In this document: piece after piece, positions 34,255 to 42,020 of the stretch | Position numbering within the stretch: position 1 is the stretch's first letter | How the letters are laid out: each line of letters begins with the position of its first letter | Assembly (NCBI GenBank): GCA_030123585.1 | Contig: CP126120.1 | Coordinates: 2,295,001-2,359,000, forward strand | DNA length: 64,000 nucleotides | DNA from: Rhodanobacteraceae bacterium | Lineage (GTDB): Bacteria > Pseudomonadota > Gammaproteobacteria > Xanthomonadales > Rhodanobacteraceae | Direction of reading: 5' to 3' | Notes under the pieces: generated by a model | Databases searched by the model: none | Told to the model about the DNA's origin: nothing | The model's input: only the letters and a program-made list of their open reading frames with translations | Made by a program: the position numbers and the translations under genes

Positions 34255-34911
34255 ATGCTCCAACCCCACCAACGCTCCTTCCTCGACACCGCACTCGCCC
34301 GCGGCGTGCTGCGCTTCGGCGAGTTCACTCTGAAGTCCGGGCGGCAGAGTCCGTACTTCTTCAACATGGGCAGGATCGACACGGGCGCCGCGCTGGCCGA
34401 AGTCGGCACCGCCTACGCCGCCACGGCCGCGAGCGGCGACGTCGACTTCGACATGCTGTTCGGGCCGGCTTACAAGGGCATTCCCTTGGCCGCCACGACC
34501 GCGATCGCGCTGGCGCACGGGCACGGCCGTGACCTGCCGTGGGCGTACAACCGCAAGGAAGCCAAGGACCACGGCGAGGGCGGCGTGATCGTGGGCGCCC
34601 CGCTGGCGGGCCGGGTGCTGATCGTGGACGACGTGATCACGGCCGGCACCGCGGTGCGCGAATCGCTGGCACTGATCCGGGGCGCGGGCGCCGAAGTGGC
34701 CGGCGTGCTGGTCGCCCTCGACCGGCAGGAACGCGGGCAGGGCGAGCTTTCGGCAGTGCAGGAACTGGCCCGCGAGCACGGCGTGACGGTGATCGCCATC
34801 GTCACCCTGGCCGACCTGATGGAATACGCCGGTGCGCGCCCGGACCTCGCCGCCCAGCGCGAGCGGCTGGCCGCCTATCGCGACCGCTACGGCGCAGCCG
34901 TTCAAGACTGA
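34255..34911 (+). CDS. pyrE: Orotate phosphoribosyltransferase
   Basis: 218 residues. Converts orotate and PRPP to OMP in pyrimidine synthesis. Signatures: [20 protein letters not shown] at the N-terminus, [24 protein letters not shown] catalytic loop and the PRPP motif [16 protein letters not shown] near residue 122. The ATG at 34255 follows directly after the repeat sequence without any Shine-Dalgarno. Confidence 0.95.
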   Translation: MLQPHQRSFLDTALARGVLRFGEFTLKSGRQSPYFFNMGRIDTGAALAEVGTAYAATAASGDVDFDMLFGPAYKGIPLAATTAIALAHGHGRDLPWAYNRKEAKDHGEGGVIVGAPLAGRVLIVDDVITAGTAVRESLALIRGAGAEVAGVLVALDRQERGQGELSAVQELAREHGVTVIAIVTLADLMEYAGARPDLAAQRERLAAYRDRYGAAVQD

Positions 34912-34974
34912 GACCATCGGCCCGTATCTTGCATGGCCCCAAGTCCTATACTGGACCGGTCTCCGGAGACCGTG

Positions 34975-35640
34975 ATGCGTCGAATCGTCCCCTGCCTGCT
35001 GGCCGCGGCTCTCATGGGCGCGCTGGCGTCGTCTGCCGTGGCGGGCGAGAACACCGCGTCCGCCACGCACTACCGCTGGAAGGATGCGTCGGGCGTGGTG
35101 CACTTCGGCGACACCATCCCGTCGTCGGCGCTGGCCGGCGGTTACGACATCGTCGATGGCAACGGCCTGGTGGTGCGCCACGTCGATCGCGAACTCAGTC
35201 CGGCCGAGCGCCGCGCCGCGGCCATCGCGGCCAGCAAGGCCGCCGCCGCGCGCCGCGACGCCCAGCAACGCCAGCTCGAGGACGCGCAGATGCTGGCGGC
35301 GTATCCGACCGACCGCGACCTCGAACAATCCCAGCAGGCACAACTGCAGCAAATCCAGACCGACATCGCGACGCTGGAAACCAATCTGCACAGCCAGGAA
35401 GATTCGCTCACCGAGCTGCTCGCGCACGCGGCCGACCTGCAGCATTCGGGCCAGCCGATCCCGCCGTTCGTCAGCAAGCGCATCGCCGAGCAGCGCGGCA
35501 GCGTGAACGACGAGCGCGCGGCGCTGGCCCAGCGCCGCACCGATCTCGTCAACAGCAAGGCCAGGTTCGCCGCGCAACTGGCGCGGTACCGCGCGCTGCG
35601 CGCGAAATTCAGCAACGGCGACGATCCGCCGCAGCAGTGA
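34975..35640 (+). CDS. DUF4124-domain periplasmic protein with coiled coil
   Basis: 221 residues from the ATG at 34975 (CCGGAG seven bases upstream). The signal peptide ends near AVAG-E (residue 23). Residues 30-55 are a DUF4124 domain, with the typical YRWKDASGVVHFGDTIP. The rest is Ala/Gln/Arg-rich and heptad-like, likely a long coiled coil. Function unknown; a role in envelope architecture is possible. It converges with the ACP gene (four bases between the ends). Confidence 0.75.
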   Translation: MRRIVPCLLAAALMGALASSAVAGENTASATHYRWKDASGVVHFGDTIPSSALAGGYDIVDGNGLVVRHVDRELSPAERRAAAIAASKAAAARRDAQQRQLEDAQMLAAYPTDRDLEQSQQAQLQQIQTDIATLETNLHSQEDSLTELLAHAADLQHSGQPIPPFVSKRIAEQRGSVNDERAALAQRRTDLVNSKARFAAQLARYRALRAKFSNGDDPPQQ

Positions 35641-35644
35641 CGCG

Positions 35645-35923
35645 TCAGACCGAAGCGGGGTGCAGATTCGCCTGGATATGCTCGGACAGCGCGCGCAGCG
35701 AACCGAACACGCGGCGGTTGTCGGGATTGTCCGAACGTAACTGGATGCCGTAGCGCTTGGAGACCGCGAGCGCGAGTTCCAGCGCATCGATCGAATCCAG
35801 GCCCAGCTCGCCGCCGAACAGCGGCGCCTCCGGATCGATGCTCTCCGGCGCGACGTTTTCGAGGTTGAGGTTCTCGACGATCAAACGCGCCAGTTCCTGC
35901 TCCGCAGGGCTCTGCTGGGTCAT
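35645..35923 (-). CDS. Acyl carrier protein
   Basis: 92 residues. The phosphopantetheine-attachment motif is GLDSIDALEL with Ser44. A small acidic four-helix protein carrying acyl or aryl chains on its prosthetic group. It is divergent from xanB2 across a 117-base spacer, which suggests that it serves the same pathway, namely loading of 3-hydroxybenzoate-type starters for aryl-polyene (xanthomonadin-like) pigment. It is not next to any fabF/fabG, so a role in ordinary fatty-acid synthesis is less likely. Confidence 0.85.
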   Translation of the reverse strand: MTQQSPAEQELARLIVENLNLENVAPESIDPEAPLFGGELGLDSIDALELALAVSKRYGIQLRSDNPDNRRVFGSLRALSEHIQANLHPASV

Positions 35924-36040
35924 GCTCCGTGTCTCCGCAACCTCATGGAATCAACCGTTTAGTGTAACATGGCGGGTTTGATCCCGGACGCCCGCACCCA
36001 TGCATCACCCCATGCCACGCGCCGACATGGAAGGCACCGC

Positions 36041-37006
36041 ATGAGCGACGCGGCGTTGTCCGCGTTGCACGTGGCGTATCGTGCGGAGTCCGCCGCGACC
36101 CTGCTGGATCGGCCGGACTCGCTCGCGGTGCTGGGCTTCGGCACAACCGGAACCAGCGGCATCGACCCGCGCCATCTGCACGTCCCCTTGCGGCCCTTGT
36201 TCGGCGAGGCGCCGCGCGAATGCTGGACGGTTGACGCGGGAGTCGCGAGCGGACGCAATGGCGAGCTGCGCTGGGCGGCCGGCGGCGGCTGGCGCTTCAT
36301 CGCGATCGAGTTCGACGAAGCCCGCTTCGGCGGCATCGAGGCCGCCAGCGAACATGCGTACATCCTGCTGCTCGCGCACGTCGCAGCCTGCCCCGAACGC
36401 CACCTGCTGCGGGTCTGGAACTACCTCGACACGATCAACGCGGGCGAGGGCGACCACGAACGCTACCGGTTGTTCTGCAACGGCCGCGCGCGCGGCCTCG
36501 CCGCGCACCGCATCCACCGTTACCCCGCCGCCACCGCGATCGGCCACCAAGGACCGCGCGGCCTGCTGCAGGTGTACGCGCTGTGCGCGGCGCAGCCCGG
36601 CCGCGCGCTGGAAAATCCGCGCCAGGTCAGCGCCTGGCAATACCCCCGCCAATACGGCCCGACCGCCCCGAGTTTCACGCGCGCGATGCGCCTGCCGAAC
36701 GACGCGCTGGCGATCTCCGGCACCGCCGCGGTGATCGGACACGCCTCGCACCATCACGACGACGTGACCGCGCAAGCGATCGAGGCCTTCACCAACCTCG
36801 CCACCTTGCTCGAACGCGCGGAGCTGGCCGCGTTCGACGCCCGTTCGCCGCTCAAGGTCTACGTACGCCACGCCGACGACGTCGCGGCGGTCGAAGCCGC
36901 GCTGGCGCGGCGCCTCGATGCCGCGGTGCCACGCGTGCTGCTGCAAGGCGACATCTGCCGCAGCGAACTGCTGGTCGAAATCGACGGCTGGCGCTTCGCG
37001 TCCTGA
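36041..37006 (+). CDS. xanB2: XanB2-type chorismatase (3-/4-hydroxybenzoate synthase)
   Basis: 321 residues from the ATG at 36041. XanB2 and related chorismatases (FkbO/Hyg5 family) split chorismate to pyruvate plus 3- or 4-hydroxybenzoate (or a dihydrodiol in other members). The conserved region ENPRQVSAWQYPRQYGP near residue 211, followed by SFTRAM, is the recognisable core; LLRVWNYLDTINAGEGDHER near residue 125 and the FCNGRARGL segment also match the family. In Xanthomonas it feeds xanthomonadin and ubiquinone. Here it has a divergent acyl carrier protein but no other pigment gene in the window. The exact product mix cannot be told from sequence. Confidence 0.85.
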   Translation: MSDAALSALHVAYRAESAATLLDRPDSLAVLGFGTTGTSGIDPRHLHVPLRPLFGEAPRECWTVDAGVASGRNGELRWAAGGGWRFIAIEFDEARFGGIEAASEHAYILLLAHVAACPERHLLRVWNYLDTINAGEGDHERYRLFCNGRARGLAAHRIHRYPAATAIGHQGPRGLLQVYALCAAQPGRALENPRQVSAWQYPRQYGPTAPSFTRAMRLPNDALAISGTAAVIGHASHHHDDVTAQAIEAFTNLATLLERAELAAFDARSPLKVYVRHADDVAAVEAALARRLDAAVPRVLLQGDICRSELLVEIDGWRFAS

Positions 37007-37030
37007 GCGCGCGGTCCGCCCGCGGCGCCG

Positions 37031-37735
37031 TCAACCGCCACGCAGCAGCTTGCGCACCGCCGCGAGGTTGCGCCGGCTGATTTCGGGTGCCGCCGCGCTG
37101 CCCGCGATCAGCGCGTGCACGCTGCCGTCGGGATCGCGTCGCAAACCCAGCAGGCGTTCGACCGGGATCAGGCAACCGCGGTGCACGCGCACGAAGCGGT
37201 CCGGAAACATTTCCTCGATCGCCTTCAGCGACTGCTCGACCAGCACCTCGCCGGCCGCGCGATGCACCGTCACGTACTTGTCGTCGGCAGTGAGATACAG
37301 CATTTCGGCCAGCGGAATCCTGACCGGCGCGCCGTGCACCTGCGCCAGCAGCGTCGCAGCCGGCGACGACTTGCGTTGCCGCAACGCCTGCGCGCGCGCC
37401 AGCGCCTCGCGCAGGCGTTCGATCCGCACCGGCTTCAACAAATAATCCGCTGCGCGCAATTCGTAGGCTTCCAGCGCGTGCTGCTCGTAGGCCGTGCAGA
37501 ACACCAGCTGCGGCGGATCGGGCAGGACCGCGAGCCGGCGCGCCACGTCGAGCCCGTCGAGGCCGGGCATCGCGATGTCCAGCAGCAGCAGGTCGGGGCG
37601 CGTTTCCGCGCAGGCCGCGAGCGCCGCTTCGCCGTCGCCGACGCTGGCAACGACCTCGGCGCCGTCGCAATCGCGCAGCAATGCGGCGAGGCGCGCGCGC
37701 GCCAGCGGTTCGTCGTCGGCAATCAGGACACGCAC
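37031..37735 (-). CDS. LytTR-family response regulator (AlgR-like)
   Basis: 234 residues. Receiver domain 1-120: acidic pocket IADDEP (Asp7, Asp8), phospho-acceptor Asp53 in LLLLDIAMPG, and Lys in YLLKPV. LytTR DNA-binding domain about 130-230 (YLTADDKYVTVHRAAGE, FVRVHRGCLIPVERL). It overlaps the end of the sensor-kinase gene by 13 bases, so the two are co-translated. AlgR-type regulators control alginate, type IV pili or virulence genes; the target here is unknown, though an EPS locus lies 10 kb away. Confidence 0.92.
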   Translation of the reverse strand: MRVLIADDEPLARARLAALLRDCDGAEVVASVGDGEAALAACAETRPDLLLLDIAMPGLDGLDVARRLAVLPDPPQLVFCTAYEQHALEAYELRAADYLLKPVRIERLREALARAQALRQRKSSPAATLLAQVHGAPVRIPLAEMLYLTADDKYVTVHRAAGEVLVEQSLKAIEEMFPDRFVRVHRGCLIPVERLLGLRRDPDGSVHALIAGSAAAPEISRRNLAAVRKLLRGG

Positions 37736-38757
37736 GGCAACCTCACGATCACGCGGAACATCCCGTGTTCACTGTGCGTCTCCAGTCCGCCGCGCTCGCC
37801 GAAATGGTACGCGATGCGCCGGCGCACGCTGTCCAGCCCGTGGCCGTTGCGGCGCACCGTTTCGCCTTCCGGCAAGGGATTGTCGATTTCGATTTCGATC
37901 CCGCCGGTGACGCGGCGCGTGGCGATCCGCACGCTGCCGCCTTCACGGCGCGGCTGGATGCCGTGGTAGACCGCGTTCTCGACCAGCGGCTGCAACAGCA
38001 GCGAGGGCATTTCCAGGTCGAGCGGCAGGGCGTCGATGTCGCGCTGCACCTGCAACCGGTCGCCGAGGCGCAACTGCTCGATCGCGAGATAGCGATCGAC
38101 CAGTGCCAGTTCCGCGCCCAGCGTGCTCGGTTTGTCGCCGGCGCCCAGCGCCGCGCGAAACAGTTCGGACAGGTCTTCGACGGTGCGCTCGGCGGCGTCC
38201 GGATCGACCCGCACCAGCGCCGCCACCGTGTTCATGCTGTTGTAGAGGAAGTGCGGGCGGATGCGTGCCTGCAGGGCGTCGAACTGCGCGCGCGCGACCG
38301 CCGCGAGCCGTGTGCGCCATTCCGCGAGCACGTGGAAATAACGCAGCAACGCGGCGCCCAGCAACGCCGCCAGCACCGTATTGCCCACGACGAAGCGCGT
38401 GCCCGATGCGGGCGTCAGCGCCGTGCCGATCGCGTGATCCAGCCTGGCGACCAGCGCGCTGGCGATGGCCACCAGCAACACCAGCGCGCACCACGCCAGC
38501 GGGTAGGCAAGCGCACGCGGCCATTTGAGCAGCAACGGCGACATCCGGCACAACAGCAGTGATGCCAGCAGGGCCAGCCACACCACGAACAGCGTGGCCG
38601 TCGAAAAGCTGCGCCAGCCCATGTGCGCGTCCGGCGCCAGCGCGTCGATCACCACCACCAGTTCGGCGACCACGACCAGCGTGAATACCGAAGCCACGCT
38701 GCAGAAATCCGGCAGCGCGGTCGCTTCGGGTTTGCGGGCTCCAGGGGTTTCCGCCAT
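37723..38757 (-). CDS. LytS/AlgZ-type sensor histidine kinase
   Basis: 344 residues from the ATG at 38757. Four membrane segments in the first 140 residues, then a His_kinase domain with the motif RIRPHFLYNSMNTV (His169). The ATP domain has the N box QPLVENAVYHGIQP near residue 254 and the G box GHGLDSVRRRI. It is the expected partner of the following LytTR regulator. The signal it senses is unknown. Confidence 0.92.
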   Translation of the reverse strand: MAETPGARKPEATALPDFCSVASVFTLVVVAELVVVIDALAPDAHMGWRSFSTATLFVVWLALLASLLLCRMSPLLLKWPRALAYPLAWCALVLLVAIASALVARLDHAIGTALTPASGTRFVVGNTVLAALLGAALLRYFHVLAEWRTRLAAVARAQFDALQARIRPHFLYNSMNTVAALVRVDPDAAERTVEDLSELFRAALGAGDKPSTLGAELALVDRYLAIEQLRLGDRLQVQRDIDALPLDLEMPSLLLQPLVENAVYHGIQPRREGGSVRIATRRVTGGIEIEIDNPLPEGETVRRNGHGLDSVRRRIAYHFGERGGLETHSEHGMFRVIVRLPCVS

Positions 38758-38821
38758 GCGCGCAGTATGACGGCTTGCCGCGCGCGTGTCAGCGCGATCG
38801 TCCACCACGCGCTCGTGCCGC

Positions 38822-38977
38822 TCAGCCGTCGCGATCGCCGCGCAACCGCTTGCGGGTGCCGCAACGCGGACACTTCCACGCCGGGGCGCGCTGGCGCCGC
38901 ACGGGCTGGCCGGGCGCGCGCACCGGTTTGCGCGGCGTGTCCGCGCGGGACGGATCAAGGGAGGTGGTCGATGTCAT
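38822..38977 (-). CDS. Possible small basic protein with one CxxC knuckle
   Basis: A 51-codon frame from the ATG at 38977, too short for most ORF calls. The C-terminus reads WKCPRCGTRKRLRGDRDG, a CxxC knuckle followed by a basic tail; the first 30 residues are basic and Pro-rich. No clear ribosome-binding site is present. It lies between the carboxylesterase and the sensor-kinase gene in the same direction. It could be a nucleic-acid-binding small protein or chance. Confidence 0.35.
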   Translation of the reverse strand: MTSTTSLDPSRADTPRKPVRAPGQPVRRQRAPAWKCPRCGTRKRLRGDRDG

Positions 38978-39031
38978 ACCGTCCGATTGTTGCCGTCCGC
39001 AGCCACGCGCTGCCTTGATCGCGGTCAGGCG

Positions 39032-39700
39032 CTAACCTGCTGCCAGCCGCGACTCCAGAAACGCGCCCAAGTCCGCGATTTCCGGCGGGCAGACCTGGTG
39101 CGCCATCGGATAGCTGTGCCACTCGACGGCGTGACCCCATTCGCGCAAACGGTCGCGCGAGCGCTCGCCGAGAACCTGCGGCACCACCGGGTCGAACGCG
39201 CCGTGGCCCATGAAGATCGGCGTCGCGGCATTCGCGGCGTGGCGCTCGCCTTCCGTCTTGTCGGAGACCGGCAGGTAGGTGGACAGCGCGACGATCGCGG
39301 CCAGCTTCCGCGCATGCCGCAAGCCCGTCGCCAGCGCGATCGCACCGCCCTGCGAGAAACCGGCCAGCACGATGTCCGATTCGGCGACGCCACGCGCGGC
39401 CTCGCGCGCGATCAGGGCCTCGATCTCGGCGAGCGACGCGCGGATGCCGGCCTCGTCCTGCTTCTGCGCCAGGTCGAAACCTGCGATGTCGTACCACGCG
39501 CGCATCGGCAGGCCGCCGTTGAGCGTGATCGGCTTGACCGGCGCGTGCGGAAACACGAAGCGCAATGGCGGCCATTCGCGCCGCACCAGTTGCGGCAGGA
39601 TCGGCACGAAATCGTTGCCGTCGGCGCCGAGTCCGTGCAGCCAGATCACCGCGTGACGCGGATTCGGCGCGGTTTCGCGTTCCACGCATTCAAGCGTCAC
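39032..39700 (-). CDS. Carboxylesterase/phospholipase, alpha-beta hydrolase
   Basis: 222 residues. The GTG start at 39700 overlaps the TGA of the preceding peptidase gene (GTGA), which indicates coupled translation. Serine hydrolase motifs: oxyanion-region LHGLGADGNDF, nucleophile GFSQGG with Ser116, Asp in GAFDPVVP and His in YPMAHQV, as in bacterial carboxylesterase II / acyl-protein thioesterase-like enzymes. No signal peptide, so it acts in the cytosol. Substrates are short-chain esters or acyl groups. Confidence 0.88.
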   Translation of the reverse strand: MTLECVERETAPNPRHAVIWLHGLGADGNDFVPILPQLVRREWPPLRFVFPHAPVKPITLNGGLPMRAWYDIAGFDLAQKQDEAGIRASLAEIEALIAREAARGVAESDIVLAGFSQGGAIALATGLRHARKLAAIVALSTYLPVSDKTEGERHAANAATPIFMGHGAFDPVVPQVLGERSRDRLREWGHAVEWHSYPMAHQVCPPEIADLGAFLESRLAAG

Positions 39701-41886
39701 CTGGCATGCTCCGTCGGCTCGCCGAGGCCGAGCTCCTGCGCGAAGAACGCCATCGTCGCGGCCGCGTTGCCGACGCGCTGGCTGAAGGACGCGGTGACGC
39801 CGTGGCCCTCGTTCATGCGCGTCAACAACAGCACCGGGTATTTCGACGTGGTCGCAGCCTGCAACGCGGCCGCGAACTTGCGCGACTGCCACGGCGCGAC
39901 GCGCGGATCGTTGACGCCGGTGATCAGCAGCACCGCGGGATACGCGGTATCCGCCTTGACGTTCTGCAACGGCGAATACGCGCGCAGCCACTCGAAGTCG
40001 GGCTTCTGCGTGACCGTGCCGTATTCGCTGATGTTGTACTCGCCGTTCGGCCACAACTCCGAGCGCAGCATGTCGTAGATGCCGACCAGCGACACCACCG
40101 CGCGGTATTCGGACGGATGCTGCGTCAGCGCCGCGCCCATCAGCAGGCCGCCGTTGGAGCCGCCGAGGATGCCGAGATGCGCGGGATCGGTCCAGCGGTG
40201 TTGCACCAGCGCCTGCGCGGAGGCGTAGAAATCATCGAAGCCGTTCTGCTTCTTCGACAACATGCCGCCGGCGTGCCAGCCTTCGCCGTATTCGCCGCCG
40301 CCGCGGATGTTGGCGACCGCATATACGCCGCCGCGTTCCAGCCACGCCAGCGTCGAACCGAGGAAACGCGGCGCGGTGGTGATGCCGTAGCCGCCGTAAC
40401 CGTACAGGATCGTGGGCCGCGCGCCGTTCGGCGTGACGCCCTTCATCGCGATCACGGTGACCGGAATCTTCGTGCTGTCCTTCGAGACGGCATCCAGCCG
40501 GTACGTCACGACCTTCGAATAGTCGGCCGCGGGCTTTACCTCGAACACGGTTTTCAGCGTGCCTTGCGCGCCGTCGTATTCCGCCCAGCGCGACGGAATC
40601 GTCCAGCCGGAATACGTGATCAGTGCGCGCGGCGAGGCTGCGCTGCTGGCAATCGTGCCGACCCCGATGCCGGTTTTCGGCAGCGGCACCGTGCGCACGA
40701 ACTTGCCGGCGCTCGAATACTGTTGCACGCGCCAATCCGGCCCGCGCACTTCGGTGATGAGGAAACCGCCCTGGATCGGCGCGACCGAATGCATCGCCCA
40801 CTCGCCCTGCTGCACCAGCAACCTCGCCTTGCCGTCCGCAGCCAGCGCCAGCAGCTTGCCGCGCGGGGCATTCTGGTACGCGATCACCAGCAGGCGATCG
40901 CCATCCCACGCCGCGCCCTGGTTCACTTCCGAGGCCGCGCGCACGTTGGCTTCGGTGCCGAGCGCCTGCTTCCACGCTCCGTTGCCGGAACGCAGGTACA
41001 CGACATCCGGATCGCCGTCGCCCGCGTGCATCAATGCGGCGGCGTGCCTGCCGTCGGCCGAGCCGAGCAAGGTGTATTCGGCCACCTTCGACAAGCCCTT
41101 GCCGAATTCCAGCGTGTCCGACTTGGCATCGCTGCCTAGCGCGTGGTGGTACAGCGCGGCGTTGAATTGCGCTTGCTCGGCCGGTACATCCGACGGCAGG
41201 CGCACGTAGGTGACGCCCTTGCCGTCGGCGTCCCACACCAGCGCCTGCGGCGTGGTGCCGCCGCCTGCGTGGGGGAGCGCATCGGGCAGGACTTTTCCGG
41301 TCGCGACGTCGATGAAATGGATGGTGGTTTCCTCGTTGCCGCCCTCGGCGGTGCCGTAGGCGACATATTTCCCATCGGGCGACGGCCAGAAATCCGTGAT
41401 GGCGGGCGTGCCGCGGAGGACGTTGGGATCGACCAGCACCTTCGCCTCGCCGCCCGGCCACGCCTGCGCGACCAGCACCGCCTGCGGCTGCGGCGGCGTC
41501 TGGCGCAGGTAGAACAACGTGCCGCCTGCGATCTCGGGATCGGACTGCTGCGTCGAGGTGAGCGCCAGTTCGCCCACGCGCTTGGCGATGGCCTTGGCAT
41601 CCTTGAAACCGTCCATCACCTTTTCGGTATAAGCGTTCTGCGCCGCAATCCATTCCTTCACCGCGGGCGCGCCCGCGTCTTCCAGCCAGCGGTACGGATC
41701 GTGCACCACGTTGCCGAAGTAGGTTTCAGTCACATCGTGTTTCGGCGTGGCGGGCGGCATCGCGGGGATCTCGTGCTGGGTGTCGATGAGTGAAGTATCC
41801 GGCACCAGTTTGGGCGGAGGCTGCGCGACCGCGGCAGCGGACAACAGGCCTAGGCCGATGCCGGCCAGGATGCGGATGGTGGACAT
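39697..41886 (-). CDS. Secreted prolyl oligopeptidase (S9A)
   Basis: 729 residues from the ATG at 41886. Signal peptide ending at AVAQ-P (residue ~22). N-terminal DPYRWLED (residue 61 onward) is typical of prolyl oligopeptidases and is followed by a propeller. The catalytic domain has YGYGGYGIT, nucleophile GGSNGGLL, Asp in GVNDPRV and His in NEGHGV. It cuts short proline-containing peptides, here in the periplasm. It is divergent from the next S9 gene (134 bases between starts) and coupled to the carboxylesterase. Confidence 0.93.
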   Translation of the reverse strand: MSTIRILAGIGLGLLSAAAVAQPPPKLVPDTSLIDTQHEIPAMPPATPKHDVTETYFGNVVHDPYRWLEDAGAPAVKEWIAAQNAYTEKVMDGFKDAKAIAKRVGELALTSTQQSDPEIAGGTLFYLRQTPPQPQAVLVAQAWPGGEAKVLVDPNVLRGTPAITDFWPSPDGKYVAYGTAEGGNEETTIHFIDVATGKVLPDALPHAGGGTTPQALVWDADGKGVTYVRLPSDVPAEQAQFNAALYHHALGSDAKSDTLEFGKGLSKVAEYTLLGSADGRHAAALMHAGDGDPDVVYLRSGNGAWKQALGTEANVRAASEVNQGAAWDGDRLLVIAYQNAPRGKLLALAADGKARLLVQQGEWAMHSVAPIQGGFLITEVRGPDWRVQQYSSAGKFVRTVPLPKTGIGVGTIASSAASPRALITYSGWTIPSRWAEYDGAQGTLKTVFEVKPAADYSKVVTYRLDAVSKDSTKIPVTVIAMKGVTPNGARPTILYGYGGYGITTAPRFLGSTLAWLERGGVYAVANIRGGGEYGEGWHAGGMLSKKQNGFDDFYASAQALVQHRWTDPAHLGILGGSNGGLLMGAALTQHPSEYRAVVSLVGIYDMLRSELWPNGEYNISEYGTVTQKPDFEWLRAYSPLQNVKADTAYPAVLLITGVNDPRVAPWQSRKFAAALQAATTSKYPVLLLTRMNEGHGVTASFSQRVGNAAATMAFFAQELGLGEPTEHAR

Positions 41887-42020
41887 GGCGGACTCCGGAC
41901 GACGGGAAGGTCTGCGCAGGTTAACGCCGGGCGGCGCATTTCGCACCAGACCACGACTTCCGACGCTTGCGTGGGCGCGCGGCGTGTGGCTAGGCTGCGT
42001 GCTTTTGCCTGGGGCCACCC

